DNA from: Isoetes engelmannii
Lineage: Eukaryota; Streptophyta; Lycopodiopsida; Isoetales; Isoetaceae
Direction of reading: 5' to 3'
Length of the DNA: 26,643 nucleotides
Assembly (NCBI GenBank): GCA_011763485.2
Contig: JAANSK020106684.1
Location: forward strand, 1 to 26,643
The notes below the pieces were generated by a model. The model was not told the DNA's origin and searched no databases. It saw nothing but the letters and a program-made list of their open reading frames with translations. Shown here in pieces: positions 10,065 to 19,784 of this stretch (position 1 is the stretch's first letter; each line of letters opens with the position of its first letter). Position numbers and translations under genes: made by a program.

Positions 10065-11045
10065 CTGTATGTTTTAACATTGACAAAACAACATTATATA
10101 TTGACCTGTTTTTTCCTCTCAACAACTCCGTTTCACTGAGGTGTGTGGCTGCAAGTGACTTGTCTTTTAATCCCTCCCTCTATGCAATATTTCCTTAACT
10201 TCTTTGATAGTAATTCTCCACCTAACATTTAATTCTTTTTCCTGTATTGCATTCAATTTCAGCAACATACATCTTAAATGCTTCAAAGCTAGATCTTTGG
10301 TTTGTAAGCAATAAACTTTTGTTCTTGTACTGAAATCGTTTGTGTGATGAACTAATTAGGCCGTCTATCATCATTTAATGTTCGTATAATTTTTGTGAAA
10401 AAGTCTTTCGTGCCAAATTTCAATATTTGCATCTGCCACAATATTAGTGCTTCCTAAAAATTCAAATTTCTAACTAAGCTAGGTACACAAAGTACCCAAG
10501 TACTATATGCTTCAGGTCAAATAACTCAACAACTCCAACATCTTCTAGTCTTTGTAAATCTCCATTTCCTACTTGAATGTGGACGCTCCTTCTTCCCTTG
10601 CATTCATTCAAGATTTTTAGAGAACATGCTATCGATCTTTCAGCTCCACCATCTAAAATAAACAGATCATCATTCAGACCAGGATCTTTACTGGCAGCTA
10701 ATAGAGTTTCAGAGTTTTGTACTTCTATGTTTTCATCAACATTCTCCTCATCTTCAGGGGCAACTTGTTCAACAAGATTTGCAGTAGCCATTTTTCCTTC
10801 TTTCCCTTCTACTAAACTTTATTCCACCTCTTCTTGCACCTGTTCCTCTTCTTTTATACACTCATCATTTAGGCCAAAATGTTTACAGGCAGCTAATAGA
10901 GTTTTAGAGTTTTGTACGTCTATGTTTTCATCAGCATTCTCCTCATCTTCAGGGGCAACTTGTTTAACAATATTTGCAATATCCACTCTTGCTTTCTCCC
11001 TTCCACTAAAGTTTATTCCACCTCTCTTTGCACATGTTCCTCTTG
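10065..11045 (-). mobile_element. Ty1/copia remnant in inverted orientation: linker, protease, integrase piece
   Basis: Read on the minus strand, the open frame at 10791-10474 has an acidic linker, then LFILDGGAERSIACSLKI, the copia protease active-site region with DGG in place of the usual DSG, then HIQVGNGDLQ. Further on, near 10255-10090, it gives the integrase segment REGGIKRQVTCSHTPQ and NGVVERKKQ, typical of the end of the integrase core. It is the same family as the plus-strand fragment at 9410-10062, about 91% identical over 68 bases. Compared with that copy it lacks about 160 bases that encode the zinc-finger part. Several frame breaks show it is dead. Confidence 0.8.
10669..11045 (-). 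repeat. In-frame 195-bp tandem duplication inside the copia linker
   Basis: Two copies with a 195-base period (for example GCAGCTAATAGAGTT at 10694 and at 10889, CTTCAGGGGCAACTTG at 10752 and 10947) cover the acidic linker ahead of the protease on the minus strand. The period equals 65 codons, so the duplication would keep frame. The copies have diverged by point changes and a small indel. Confidence 0.8.
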
Positions 11046-11047
11046 CG

Positions 11048-11110
11048 CCTAGGCCGTTGGTCTAGTGGTAACAGACTAGTTTCAGCAATGTGAGGTTTCG
11101 AGTTCGAGGC
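11048..11110 (+). mobile_element. tRNA-related SINE head (A and B boxes)
   Basis: A polymerase III-type A box, TTGGTCTAGTGG at 11057-11068, and a B box, GAGTTCGAGGC at 11100-11110, stand about 40 bases apart, as in tRNA genes and tRNA-derived SINEs. The 3' half does not fold into a full tRNA: no matching acceptor stem or CCA-side partner is apparent. A SINE promoter head is therefore the better call. The repeat array that follows may be its body. Confidence 0.6.
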
Positions 11111-11140
11111 TGCCTAGAGTCGCACTCTGAACTGTTGGAC

Positions 11141-11493
11141 TTCAAAACCCACAGACGCAATGTAAAGTTGTTGGGGGCAGAGCCCAACTGAGCAATGTAA
11201 TGTGATGTATGGACACATGTCTAGTTGGATGATGTTTAGTGGCGTGACAATGTGACGTCCACAGACGCAATGTAAAGTTGTTGGGTGTGACGTCCACAGA
11301 CGCAATGTAAAGTTGTTGGGGGCAGAGCCCAACTGGGCAATGTAATGTGATGTATGGCCACATGTCTAGTTGGATGCTGGTTAGTGGCGTGACAATGTGA
11401 TGTATGGCCACATGTCTAGTTGGATGCTGGTTAGTGGCGTGACAATGTGATGTATAGCCACATGTCTAGTTGGATGCTGGTTAGTGGCTTGAC
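11141..11493. repeat. Compound minisatellite: 50-bp, 35-bp and 144-bp periodicities
   Basis: A 50-base unit starting AATGTGATGTATGGCCACAT occurs three times in a row at 11344-11393, 11394-11443 and 11444-11493, nearly identical, and once more, diverged, at 11199-11248. A 35-base unit, TGTGACGTCCACAGACGCAA plus TGTAAAGTTGTTGGG, is repeated at 11251-11285 and 11286-11320, with part of it at 11150-11175. The larger block from CACAGACGC is itself repeated with a 144-base period (11150 and 11294). There are no unique spacers and no cas genes, so it is not a CRISPR array. It begins about 30 bases after the SINE B box. Confidence 0.9.
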
Positions 11494-11964
11494 GTTAAAA
11501 ACTCTTCGTCTTCGTCTTCTTCTCCTATAGAACAACTAGATGCAAAATGACCACATCCCCACATGTGTAATGGGCTATGGAATAAAACCTCGAAGAGATT
11601 AAGGCCCATAAAGATCCACCCTTTTGGTGTGCTCGTTAGCACTAGGAGGTGTGTGCGTCAATGGTATCAAAGCACATTTCCAAAACTCTTAGAACATCTT
11701 CATAGATCAGAATTAGTTAGAAGAAACTAGATCTAGGTAGACTAATTTGGAAGCTTCTCAAGTGCAACTGCAAAATCCGATCAAGAAGCGCAATGCCCTT
11801 TGAGTTAATACCTCTTGAGTCTTGGTGATAAATGAAAGCTTGTTGAGTTAAATATGAGTTGATCTTACGAGCCATCGAAATATGACTTTTGTTGTCTATT
11901 CCTTCTATACCAAATTTAGAACATGAAAGAATCTTACGTGCTTCAAAACCTATTGTTGTCGAAG
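11494..11964. other. Non-coding stretch with possible LTR end
   Basis: It contains a CTTCGTCTT-type short repeat near 11504-11520 and then unique sequence up to the primer-binding-site-like motif at 11662. The plus strand after that motif shows no gag reading frame. The open minus frame 11717-12016 matches no family I know. Confidence 0.4.
11659..11674 (+). mobile_element. Possible LTR 3' end (CA) and initiator-Met tRNA primer-binding site
   Basis: TGGTATCAAAGCA at 11662-11674 differs by one base over its first 12 from TGGTATCAGAGC, the usual plus-strand primer-binding site of plant copia elements primed by initiator tRNA-Met. It sits one base after a CA dinucleotide, as at an LTR end. If real, the LTR lies upstream and would include part of the minisatellite. 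No gag and no second LTR are seen, so this is a remnant or a chance match. Confidence 0.35.
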
Positions 11965-12082
11965 CTATCAAAAAGCCTTCAAAACAGGTCGGGTAGATAG
12001 CATATAATATCTCCATAAGAATCCTATCAAAAAGCCTTCAAAACAGGTCGGGTAGATAGCATATAATATCTCCATAAGAATC
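11965..12082. repeat. Perfect 59-bp tandem duplication
   Basis: The unit at 11965-12023, starting CTATCAAAAAGCCTTC, is repeated without a single difference at 12024-12082. Identity this complete in non-coding DNA points to a recent duplication, or an assembly artefact. 12083-12288 beyond it shows nothing recognisable. Confidence 0.95.
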
Positions 12083-12288
12083 ATCACGCTGATACAGTAC
12101 ATATAAATATAAATAAGATCTGAAAAAGAGAACTCCACGCCATTTTAAAAAGAAGTGTTCCATTCCAGCAAAAATTGTTATTATTATTATATGGCAACCA
12201 TAGTGACAATTTCCCTTTCTTTCATGTCACCTATTTATAACATTTGACTATAACGTCTTCAGAAATTGTACAATAAACATTTCATCAT

Positions 12289-12416
12289 GCAAAATCCCAG
12301 TGTTAGATACAGGAACACATCATTAGAGCAGAATATAAATTGAACGTTCAGTTTTCAAATAAATAACAGTAAACTCATAGCAAATAAAACCAGATTACCA
12401 TTGAATCATTGAGAGG
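12289..12416 (-). repeat. 3' end and UTR segment shared with 8517-8650
   Basis: On the minus strand this covers the last codons, the TGA stop (12406-12408) and the first part of the 3' UTR of the coiled-coil protein gene. It is the likely donor of the copy at 8517-8650, because here it is in its natural context beside the coding region. Confidence 0.75.
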
Positions 12417-13083
12417 AATTAGCACATAGCTTTTCAAGAATCTTTACCAAGCCCTGAGAAATTGCCTTGAGCAACTTGATTTTCTCTTTTTCCATCTCCA
12501 TCAACTCAGCATGAGCTTCTCTTCTAAATTCAAGCATCCTTGTGAAGCCAGCAACAAGTTCATCTGTAACTGTCTTAGATTTTTTGCACCTAGAACGCCT
12601 TGAAGCAGACAACAAATTGTGCGGGGTATCCTCTTCAAACTGAGTATCACTTTCATTGCCATTAGCGTCACCTTCAGTCATTGCTTGTTCTTGCATATTT
12701 GGCCGTCTTCTTTTTACTTGCCCTCCTGTCAATATGACGTCTTCAGTAGTATTGTTGTCAGGAATGCTGGCAGTTTGAATTTGACTCTCATGGTTCACAG
12801 AATGTGCATGTTGAATGTTCTCAGCAGGCATTACATGGTATCCGTGGAATTGATGATTGTTTATAGCAGGTAAGGGAAACTCTTGAGAACCGAATGAAGT
12901 TCCCATGACAGGAACTCTATGTAACATGGAAGCATGCATGAAATGAGGTGGATTAACACTCAGCTGTATCGAAATGCCATCCTGAGATTGTGAAAAAGGG
13001 TCCTGTGTATCGTAGTCGTTTCCACCAGACTGCATATTTACACTATCTCTCAGACCAACTGGGTAGTCCTTGAATCCAGCCAT
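12406..13083 (-). CDS. Unrecognised nuclear-looking protein with C-terminal coiled coil
   Basis: From the ATG at 13083 the frame gives 225 residues (MAGFKDYPVGL start) and ends at TGA 12406-12408. The N-terminal two thirds are polar and rich in Ser, Gln, Asn and His, with low-complexity character. Basic patches KRRRP (about 124-128) and SRRSRCKKSK (about 161-170) look like nuclear localisation signals. The last 50 residues (VTDELVAGFTRMLEF, REAHAELMEMEKEKIKLL) form a clear amphipathic, coiled-coil-like helix. Such tails occur in plant trihelix and SANT-type DNA-binding proteins, but no DNA-binding domain is present here, so function is left open. The exon probably starts at 13110 after a TACAG acceptor. 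Earlier in-frame codons exist but no earlier ATG. It could be a truncated duplicate of a trihelix gene. Confidence 0.6.
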   Translation of the reverse strand: MAGFKDYPVGLRDSVNMQSGGNDYDTQDPFSQSQDGISIQLSVNPPHFMHASMLHRVPVMGTSFGSQEFPLPAINNHQFHGYHVMPAENIQHAHSVNHESQIQTASIPDNNTTEDVILTGGQVKRRRPNMQEQAMTEGDANGNESDTQFEEDTPHNLLSASRRSRCKKSKTVTDELVAGFTRMLEFRREAHAELMEMEKEKIKLLKAISQGLVKILEKLCANSSQ

Positions 13084-13387
13084 GGGATCAACCACATATG
13101 AACAGGAGGCCTGTAGCTATAAGAAATTCCTAATAAAACACAAGACTCAGCTCAGGTATCCTTTTTGATAGAAAATACTGACAAAAGCTTTACTTTGAGA
13201 AAAAACTAAACAGTGCATGGTTGCAGAAACGTTCTAGAAGGCAATGAAACATTATTACTTTCTGTAAGGCAATGAAATATGCACATTTCTTACTGCAGAA
13301 GATCTCCAGCATTTACATTCTAAAACTGAAATGATTTGCAAACCCACGAAAAAATACAGGCAGGCAAAACGGGCTTAAAGAACTGAC

Positions 13388-13660
13388 CTAAAAACGCAAG
13401 GGATCAGCACCCAATATTACTTATTGATTTGCCTCCAATGTTCTGCAGAAATGCGGCTAGAAGAGACAAAAGCTTCATGGAGCTTCTGCTTCCGAACGGA
13501 TTAGTTGGGCCGGCTTCTGCACAAAGACCGCGCTCTCTTCAAACTCTTCAAGATTTGCGGAAGATGCGGTTCCCTCCATAGCGGTGGCTCATCGTTCTTG
13601 GGCGCTAATACGCACATTTTGATTTGCTCCTGGGATACTGGCCACGTCACCTTAATGTCC
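13388..13660 (-). other. Probable non-coding first exon with 34-codon upstream ORF
   Basis: On the minus strand this stretch ends at a good donor, TTTTAG-GTCAGT (donor GT near 13386-13387). Spliced to the acceptor at 13111-13112 it would form a two-exon gene with the coiled-coil protein. It contains a short frame starting MEGTASSANLEEFEESAVF, at 13579-13475 (34 codons). If retained, that is an upstream ORF; an unseen splice could instead make it the true N-terminus. Base composition is less AT-rich than the surroundings, fitting a transcribed leader or promoter-proximal zone. The 5' limit is a guess. Confidence 0.35.
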
Positions 13661-13664
13661 ATTT

Positions 13665-14194
13665 TTCCCTAAATATTTTGTACCCTATTTTGTATTTGGA
13701 TCCAAATAAAATCACTTCTTCGCCAAATCATTGACAACGGGATCATTGTGATGATAGAAATAACGCTGTTTTCTTCAATATATGATTAATCAAAAACTTC
13801 CCAATTTAAGCTAGACGCATCAATTTGCACACCAATGGGGATGAAATGTTGACACAAATAGCTATTGGCGTTTCAAATAGACATCTTGTATTGAAAATGG
13901 CTCGGATTAAGCTTGTCTTAAATAATCTCACACTTGACATTTTGCTGCTCTGATTATGCATGCCAGAGAAATCATTCCCCTTCATTCCAAATTTGTGTTT
14001 ATTTGTTAACCGCCCATGACAGTCCCTAAAAGAACGTGCTTCTAAAGATAATCCCATTAAATAATTGAACTCACATATATGCAATTCCATAGTACAACAA
14101 CGTATCACATCCTTAATGCAAAGCACTTTTTGCATTCGCATTCTAAATTGCCTTGGAGCTGCTGTAATGATAGCCTAGATTATGGATTTATAGA
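13665..14194. other. Intergenic region between LACS 3' end and the coiled-coil gene promoter
   Basis: It must contain the 3' UTR of the acyl-CoA synthetase gene (minus strand) and the upstream region of the next minus-strand gene. It is AT-rich, with no convincing coding frame, repeat or RNA gene. The open minus frame 13806-14141 matches nothing I recognise. Confidence 0.5.
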
Positions 14195-17100
14195 TTATAG
14201 CCTTGATTGTGTTGCAATTTCTGCATACATCCTCTCAATAGCCTTTGCAAATCGGGCCTTCGCCTCTGGCCTCTTGATCTGAACAAATTGCTTGATATCA
14301 GAAGACTGCCTAAATACACAATTGGTCATCAAACTACAAGTGGTCATTAGAACTTTTACCTTGAATGTTGGCGTCAACAATCCATTCTCTGAAGTAAAGG
14401 GTTCGGCGACCAAGGTCACCGTCTTGGCAAACTCAAATCCTCTAAGCTGTAGATGCTTTCATAAGCAAATGGGCAAAATAATTTAACAATCATCAGTAGC
14501 ATCCAAAAGTACCTGAGCTTCCCGTGCAACAGCATCCATATCTGCCAGTACAGCTGCCTTCACAACAGGATCCTCACACAGCTTGTCAAGATCCTCGGCA
14601 TGCTACAAGATCGACCCAGCTATACTTACGAACTGGCACATCAATAACCAAACAGCATGCTTATTATAGTGGTACCTTGATGCCCCTTGACTTTGCCCAG
14701 GCTGGCAATGTTTCTGGATCAATAACTGCAACTGCTACTAAGCTGGCATTGAAACTGTCACCTGGTAGAGATGTGTAGAAACAACTTATGTACTACTGCA
14801 TGACCTTCTACATAAGATTTAATCGTCACCAAATAAAACATTCTCACCATATATAAAACATTGCGAAATAAATTTGCTCCGCTGATAGACATTTTCAATC
14901 TTCTCTGGAGCAATGTACTCTCCTTGAGCAAGCTTAAATATATTTTTTTTCCTGCAGAGGCAAAAATAGAATGAAGAAAACCCAAAAAGAATAGCAAGCC
15001 AAGGTCGAATTTCCACCTATCAATGATCTTTAAGCGTCCTCCAGGTATCCATAGACCAATGTCACCAGTGTGCAACCAACCTTCCTTATCAATCACTTCT
15101 TGTCTGCCAATGAAATAGACAGACTAAGTAGCATGCAAAAAGCACTATTAGAAACCTTAGAACAAGAGTCTATTGATTACGTTTGAAGATCATCTTTGTA
15201 GTAGCCTTTAAAAATAATTGGCCCCCGTACACATATCTCTCCTCTAGGATAGGGCTTGTCATCATTTGTGTAGTTCATTTCAGGTACATCAGCAAGTTTT
15301 ACTTCTGAAATATATATTTGTTGTAAGTATAAGTTTACATTAAAGAAGATAATAATGTCTATTGAATTACAAGCACTAACCACACGAAGGACTAGGTGCT
15401 CCAACATGCCCAGTAGTGATGTCTCCCTCTTGGACAGACGAAATAAGACAAGCCGTCTCAGTCATACCATAACCTTCCATCACGAATCCGCCAAAACATC
15501 TGATTGTAAAGTGAAAAATGTTCTACATCATTCTTGAAATCAGGAAAATAGTGAAAAGAAAGTAAGCTAGAGAGTACATTCTTAAGAAATCGAGGACTTC
15601 TGCAGAGATCGGTGATGCACCAGACAAAATCATCCGCACACGACCTCCTAATCTTGCCTTTATTTTGTTGAACACTAGACGATCCCAGATTGGAGATGGG
15701 GCCTTCCCTAAAAATCAGCAAACGAATCTAAGCGAGCCATCAGAATTGCAGCTTTGGCATCCAAAATTGCCATAGATACCTGCTTGAATAGCTTGTTTTT
15801 TGGCATTGAAAGCAACATTGAAGAGCCTTTCGCGTAAACCCCCGGATGCTTGAACAGTGGCTATAATTCTGCTTATCGGAGGTTAGATTACACCCATGGG
15901 ATGTATGTGGTTACACCACTTGAATAAGTTACCTATCGTAGATCCGGTTGTACAGTCTTGGTACACTAGCAAAGATTGTAGGTTTTAAGGCATCCAAATC
16001 ATCCATTAGCTTTAAAATGTCCTATTGTAAGACAAAATCATCTTAGACACGAGCCGTTGGTCTTCAGGCCAGAAAACATTCAAATTTACAATATAGTTAA
16101 GGCAACATTTGCATGCCATAGGATAAATTTCAATCATACTCACCCCCTGATAAAAACCAATTGCCACTCCAAAATGAGCCATAGACAATACGTTTAACCT
16201 TTCGTATATATGAGCTAGTGGCAAGTAAGAAAGGTGCCTGCAAGTAGAATATGCAAACCTCTTTATATGCATGATGAATGTGGCACATTGTATTAACAAC
16301 TTACACGTCCCAAGAATAAATTTGGGCCCCCATGCATGCACCGGCTGAGCTGGCAATAAGGTTTCTATGAGTCAGCATTGCACCCTGTTTTATAACAATT
16401 AAAACTATCAACAAAGATCAGCTATAGCAGTGTATTCAAATCAGAGTAAACCAAAGTGCGCATGATAAATGCAGTTTAAACATGGCACAAACAATCCTCA
16501 AGAACACATACCTTGGGGGTACCTGTTGTACCACTCGTATAACATATGGTAGCAATATCTTCAGACGATGGAGGAGAAAATGGTCGATTATCAATTTTTC
16601 CCTACACATACATACAGCCAATCAAATACAACTAAAACCAGAGCAATTAATGGGGATCTGATGGAAACTATTTATATAGCACAAGCAAATGGCTGTCTAA
16701 GTTTTATATCCCTACACCCTCACACATTATGGAGTCGGAGTCTGGATTGCATGCCATCTTTTGCACCCAGTTACTGGATTTGAACAACTTACCTACCAGA
16801 GAGATGCACAGTAGATTGGAACAATCAATACAGTATAACGAAATTTCCTTTGTGTCATAAGCATCCATGAGTGCTAAACATATAGCTTCCTTAAAATGGT
16901 TAATAGACTCAGAAATTTGATCCTTGACATTCACTACTACGAATTAATAAAATTGCACCTAAAACATGGGGTTCTTACCATGGCCTCAAGCCGCCTAAAG
17001 GACATTATTGATACTCCAGATTGCGATGGTAAAGATGGAATTGCATGTTCCTGGCCTCCCACAACCTACAAGTACATATAAGACAAACAGCTATAACAGT

Positions 17101-18530
17101 AATCTTATATGTGAGGAACAAAAACTTACCACAATAAGACGGACAGATGGAAGGTCTGCTAAACAGCTTAGGAGCTGCAACACAAGTAATCATTGATAGA
17201 GACAAAGTTGCGTAAGTCTTCATGATGGCAGATTGTATATATCCTAATCAGCTTTACATGGAACTCAAACTTAAGTAGAAAAATTTACTGGAACTACTAC
17301 AGACATTCATACGCACTAATGATAACAATTCTTAGATCTAAATTCTGAAACGCAAATGAAAAGCACATACAGTCTGAAGTTTATCAGGTGTGCAGAAAAC
17401 TGTGGATATCTCTGCATGGTTTATAATATACTTCACGGCATCAGCACCTGAAACACCATAGGCTCCAGGTTATTATAGGTTTATACCATACTTCATGTCA
17501 GCAACACCTTCATTCTACGAACGGAAAGCTTCTATTTATTACCTAAAGTGTCGTATAGCGGAACAGAAGATAAGGAATATGAAGCGCACGCATGTTCCAC
17601 AATTATCCACTCAGGACGATTGATCAGATAAAGACCAACAGCAGACCCCTAAGAAAACGCAATATGCACAATTATAGCAAAAATGCAGCTCACAGAACTT
17701 CTAAGGTAACTTTGATCAGCTAGTAGTAAGAGTTGAATGAGGTGCAGTTGATTTCTTAGTTGCCTTTGTAATCCCATGTGAAATAAGACCAGAGCCAATG
17801 GCAACGCGTGCCGCGGCAGCTTCCCCATAAGTCATCCATTTATATCTGTTTATATACAGAGCATTATGTAGAACAGGTAATGGAAATGCTTGATATAGCA
17901 AACACAATTTTGCTTACTCTCCAACAGTTCCATCTTCGTCAACTCTTGTCCCAAGGTATTTCAGATTGGCAAATTTGTTTGCTGCATAGCTAATCATCAT
18001 AGAAAGAAAAAAGAACACATTACGCACCAAAATTGTTTTTCCAATATTCATACTGAAACATCATTCAAAAATCCACTATAAAAGTTTCAAATTAACAAGA
18101 TTCACGTATAAGAACAAGCATCTCACTAGATAAATAATTTCTTACACAAAATTATCATGTAGTGTTCTTATTTCAGGATGGTCAGGATAGTGGTCTATTA
18201 GCTGCAGAGGTGACAATGCAGATCTGCAAAAGAATAGTAACTCGTATGTTAAAAGCATCTCTTATTTGATGCAGATATTTTGTGCAATAGCACATGAATT
18301 GTACCTGTACACGTTCCACTTCCCAGTGCTTAATTTTTCTGGCAATATAACACTGTAGCCCTGCTCTGAATATAGAGGCACAAAACCGTATTTAAAGTGG
18401 TAGACAGTTGGTTTGGCTCATGGCTTTAATTTACATTTAAAGAAATGGCCATATTGCACAAATTACCTATGTAATATTCTTTGGCTGGAGGTGGCTTCGT
18501 TGCAGCTGACATATTGTTCTGCAATACCAT
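14195..18530 (-). CDS. LACS7: Peroxisomal long-chain acyl-CoA synthetase (LACS6/LACS7 class)
   Basis: Joins fatty acid to CoA with ATP, forming AMP and PPi, which feeds peroxisomal beta-oxidation. There are 23 coding exons in order: 18530-18467, 18365-18305, 18223-18146, 17989-17918, 17845-17764, 17648-17543, 17447-17371, 17174-17130, 17065-16979, 16601-16512, 16384-16305, 16237-16144, 16021-15933, 15868-15780, 15707-15578, 15499-15381, 15304-15181, 15103-15017, 14951-14848, 14761-14676, 14602-14513, 14446-14360, 14278-14195. They total 2025 bases, 674 residues, frame kept at every junction. Motifs: [10 protein letters not shown] (246-255, ATP/AMP binding), [10 protein letters not shown] (285-294), YGMTET (425-430), TGD (508-510), [20 protein letters not shown] (518-537) with the core lysines. 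It ends SRL, a PTS1. The N-terminus starts [20 protein letters not shown] and lacks the PTS2 of Arabidopsis LACS6/7 (about 700 residues). Looks intact. The symbol marks class; LACS6 is equally possible. Confidence 0.95.
17649..17763 (-). other. GC-AG intron in the LACS gene
   Basis: Between coding exons 5 and 6 the donor reads ACAAAG-GCAACT and the acceptor TTCTTAG-GGGTCT. The protein match (ISHGITK then [14 protein letters not shown]) fixes both borders, so the donor is GC, not GT. GC-AG introns are a known minor class spliced by the major spliceosome. The other 21 introns are GT-AG. Confidence 0.85.
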
Positions 18531-19242
18531 CTCTAAATTCAGTAAAACTTAGATGCACTTTAGTAAGCCCATCATATATACTACATCATTTATTTTCTTA
18601 CAACAGAGAAAAGCATCAAGCCACCTATTGAAAGTGAAAATGAAAATAATTTATTCGTGAAAAAGCATGCAGATACATTACTAGCTTTTTTTAAGGCAAC
18701 TGTAAAACATTATAAACATAACACATTATTGCATAAGAAGATTGTAAATTCTTCTCACTTCTTTGTAGACAGGACAAGCTTAGCTGTATTTACTTAATTT
18801 AGAGCAAAGGGCATCCTTGCACTTAGGATCAACCGAGGACGTGTAAAGCAAACTAGTGGATCAGCACCTGCCAAAACTGCAATTGAATTGAATAAACCTT
18901 AAGGATCATTCCAAACACCAGTACTGAGTCCTGATGGTTGAAACTTGGGTATGGTTTATTTTTCACATATCCATTGAACAGCAAACAGGAAAACTAAACA
19001 GCCCTCGGGCTCAGACTACATATTAAATCGAAATTGCCTGGGGATGTGCATTTCCAGAATTTTAGGAGAAAAAGGCTAAGTGCTCAGATATAACAATTCA
19101 TCTTAAAGACATGAATGATGTATAATTAAGTAGGCGACCAAAAGAATGCCCTTTAAGAAAGCAACCAACAATTCCACAGAATCCAAAATTTAAAATGAGA
19201 TATATCCCTTCAGTTGGAATAATCAACATAGCATAAACTAAC

Positions 19243-19325
19243 CTCCTGAAGCAGATGGCAAGTAAAATTTACAGCCGATCCCACGCTAATGAATCATGGC
19301 CGCCGGAAGAGCTAAAGGTAGCGTA
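19243..19325 (-). other. Probable 5' leader exon of the LACS gene
   Basis: The minus strand here ends CTTCAGGAG-GTTAGT, a good donor, and is richer in G+C than its flanks. Spliced to the acceptor just before 18532 it would place the ATG at 18530 close after the junction. It contains a tiny upstream ORF, ATG ATT CAT TAG, starting at 19297. No TATA box is obvious. The role is inferred from splice signals and position; no conserved coding sequence is present. Confidence 0.4.
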
Positions 19326-19780
19326 CGAGCTCGAAAATGCATTCAAATATGATGGGCGTTCATAATTGGGAAATTCGTTCCAAAAATAGGAGCTGTGTCA
19401 TCCAGAAATAATGCGTTGGGAAGAAAAAAGAGTTGTTTATTTTTTTCAGAAATGGCATTCCATTTTTTTTGTAACAAAAGAAAAAGAATGCCTGATTGAT
19501 GCTGCACGACACCATATGCTAGGTTTATGAAACTGTAAAACCTATCATTCATAGCAAATAGCTTACTTCTTTCAGCCTCCAAAAGAAATCCTCCCTAAGC
19601 AACATGTACTAGATTCTTATTGACATTGTCCATCTTAGGATCAGATATATTTTCCAACTTAATAATCGCGGGGAGGCTATTACTGCATATTACATTGATT
19701 TCTTAAATCATGTAATTTCCTTCTCCACATTCCTCGGTCTTCTTGTACAGTAAATCACAGGTAACTATGGTGCTGGTTGC
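19326..19780. other. Upstream region of the LACS gene
   Basis: This stretch should hold the LACS promoter on the minus strand. It is AT-rich. The minus frame 19343-19582 has the composition of chance translation and no known domain. No clear regulatory box can be defended. Confidence 0.4.
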
Positions 19781-19784
19781 CGTA

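Noticed and set aside
11048-11120. Functional tRNA gene
   Set aside because: A and B boxes are present, but no closing acceptor stem or sensible anticodon arm could be drawn.
11142-11411. Minus-strand frames with repeated His/Thr/Leu motifs
   Set aside because: They are translations of the tandem repeat array, not a repeat protein.
11344-11493. Regular 50-base repeats resembling a CRISPR array
   Set aside because: Units abut with no variable spacers, and the window is plant nuclear DNA without cas genes.
11717-12016. 99-codon minus-strand frame
   Set aside because: No family match; it runs into the 59-base duplication and lies in retroelement debris.
12619-12873. 84-codon plus-strand frame
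   Set aside because: It is the antisense of the coiled-coil protein gene.
19343-19582. 79-codon minus-strand frame upstream of LACS
   Set aside because: No homology and not joined in frame to the LACS N-terminus; more likely promoter DNA.
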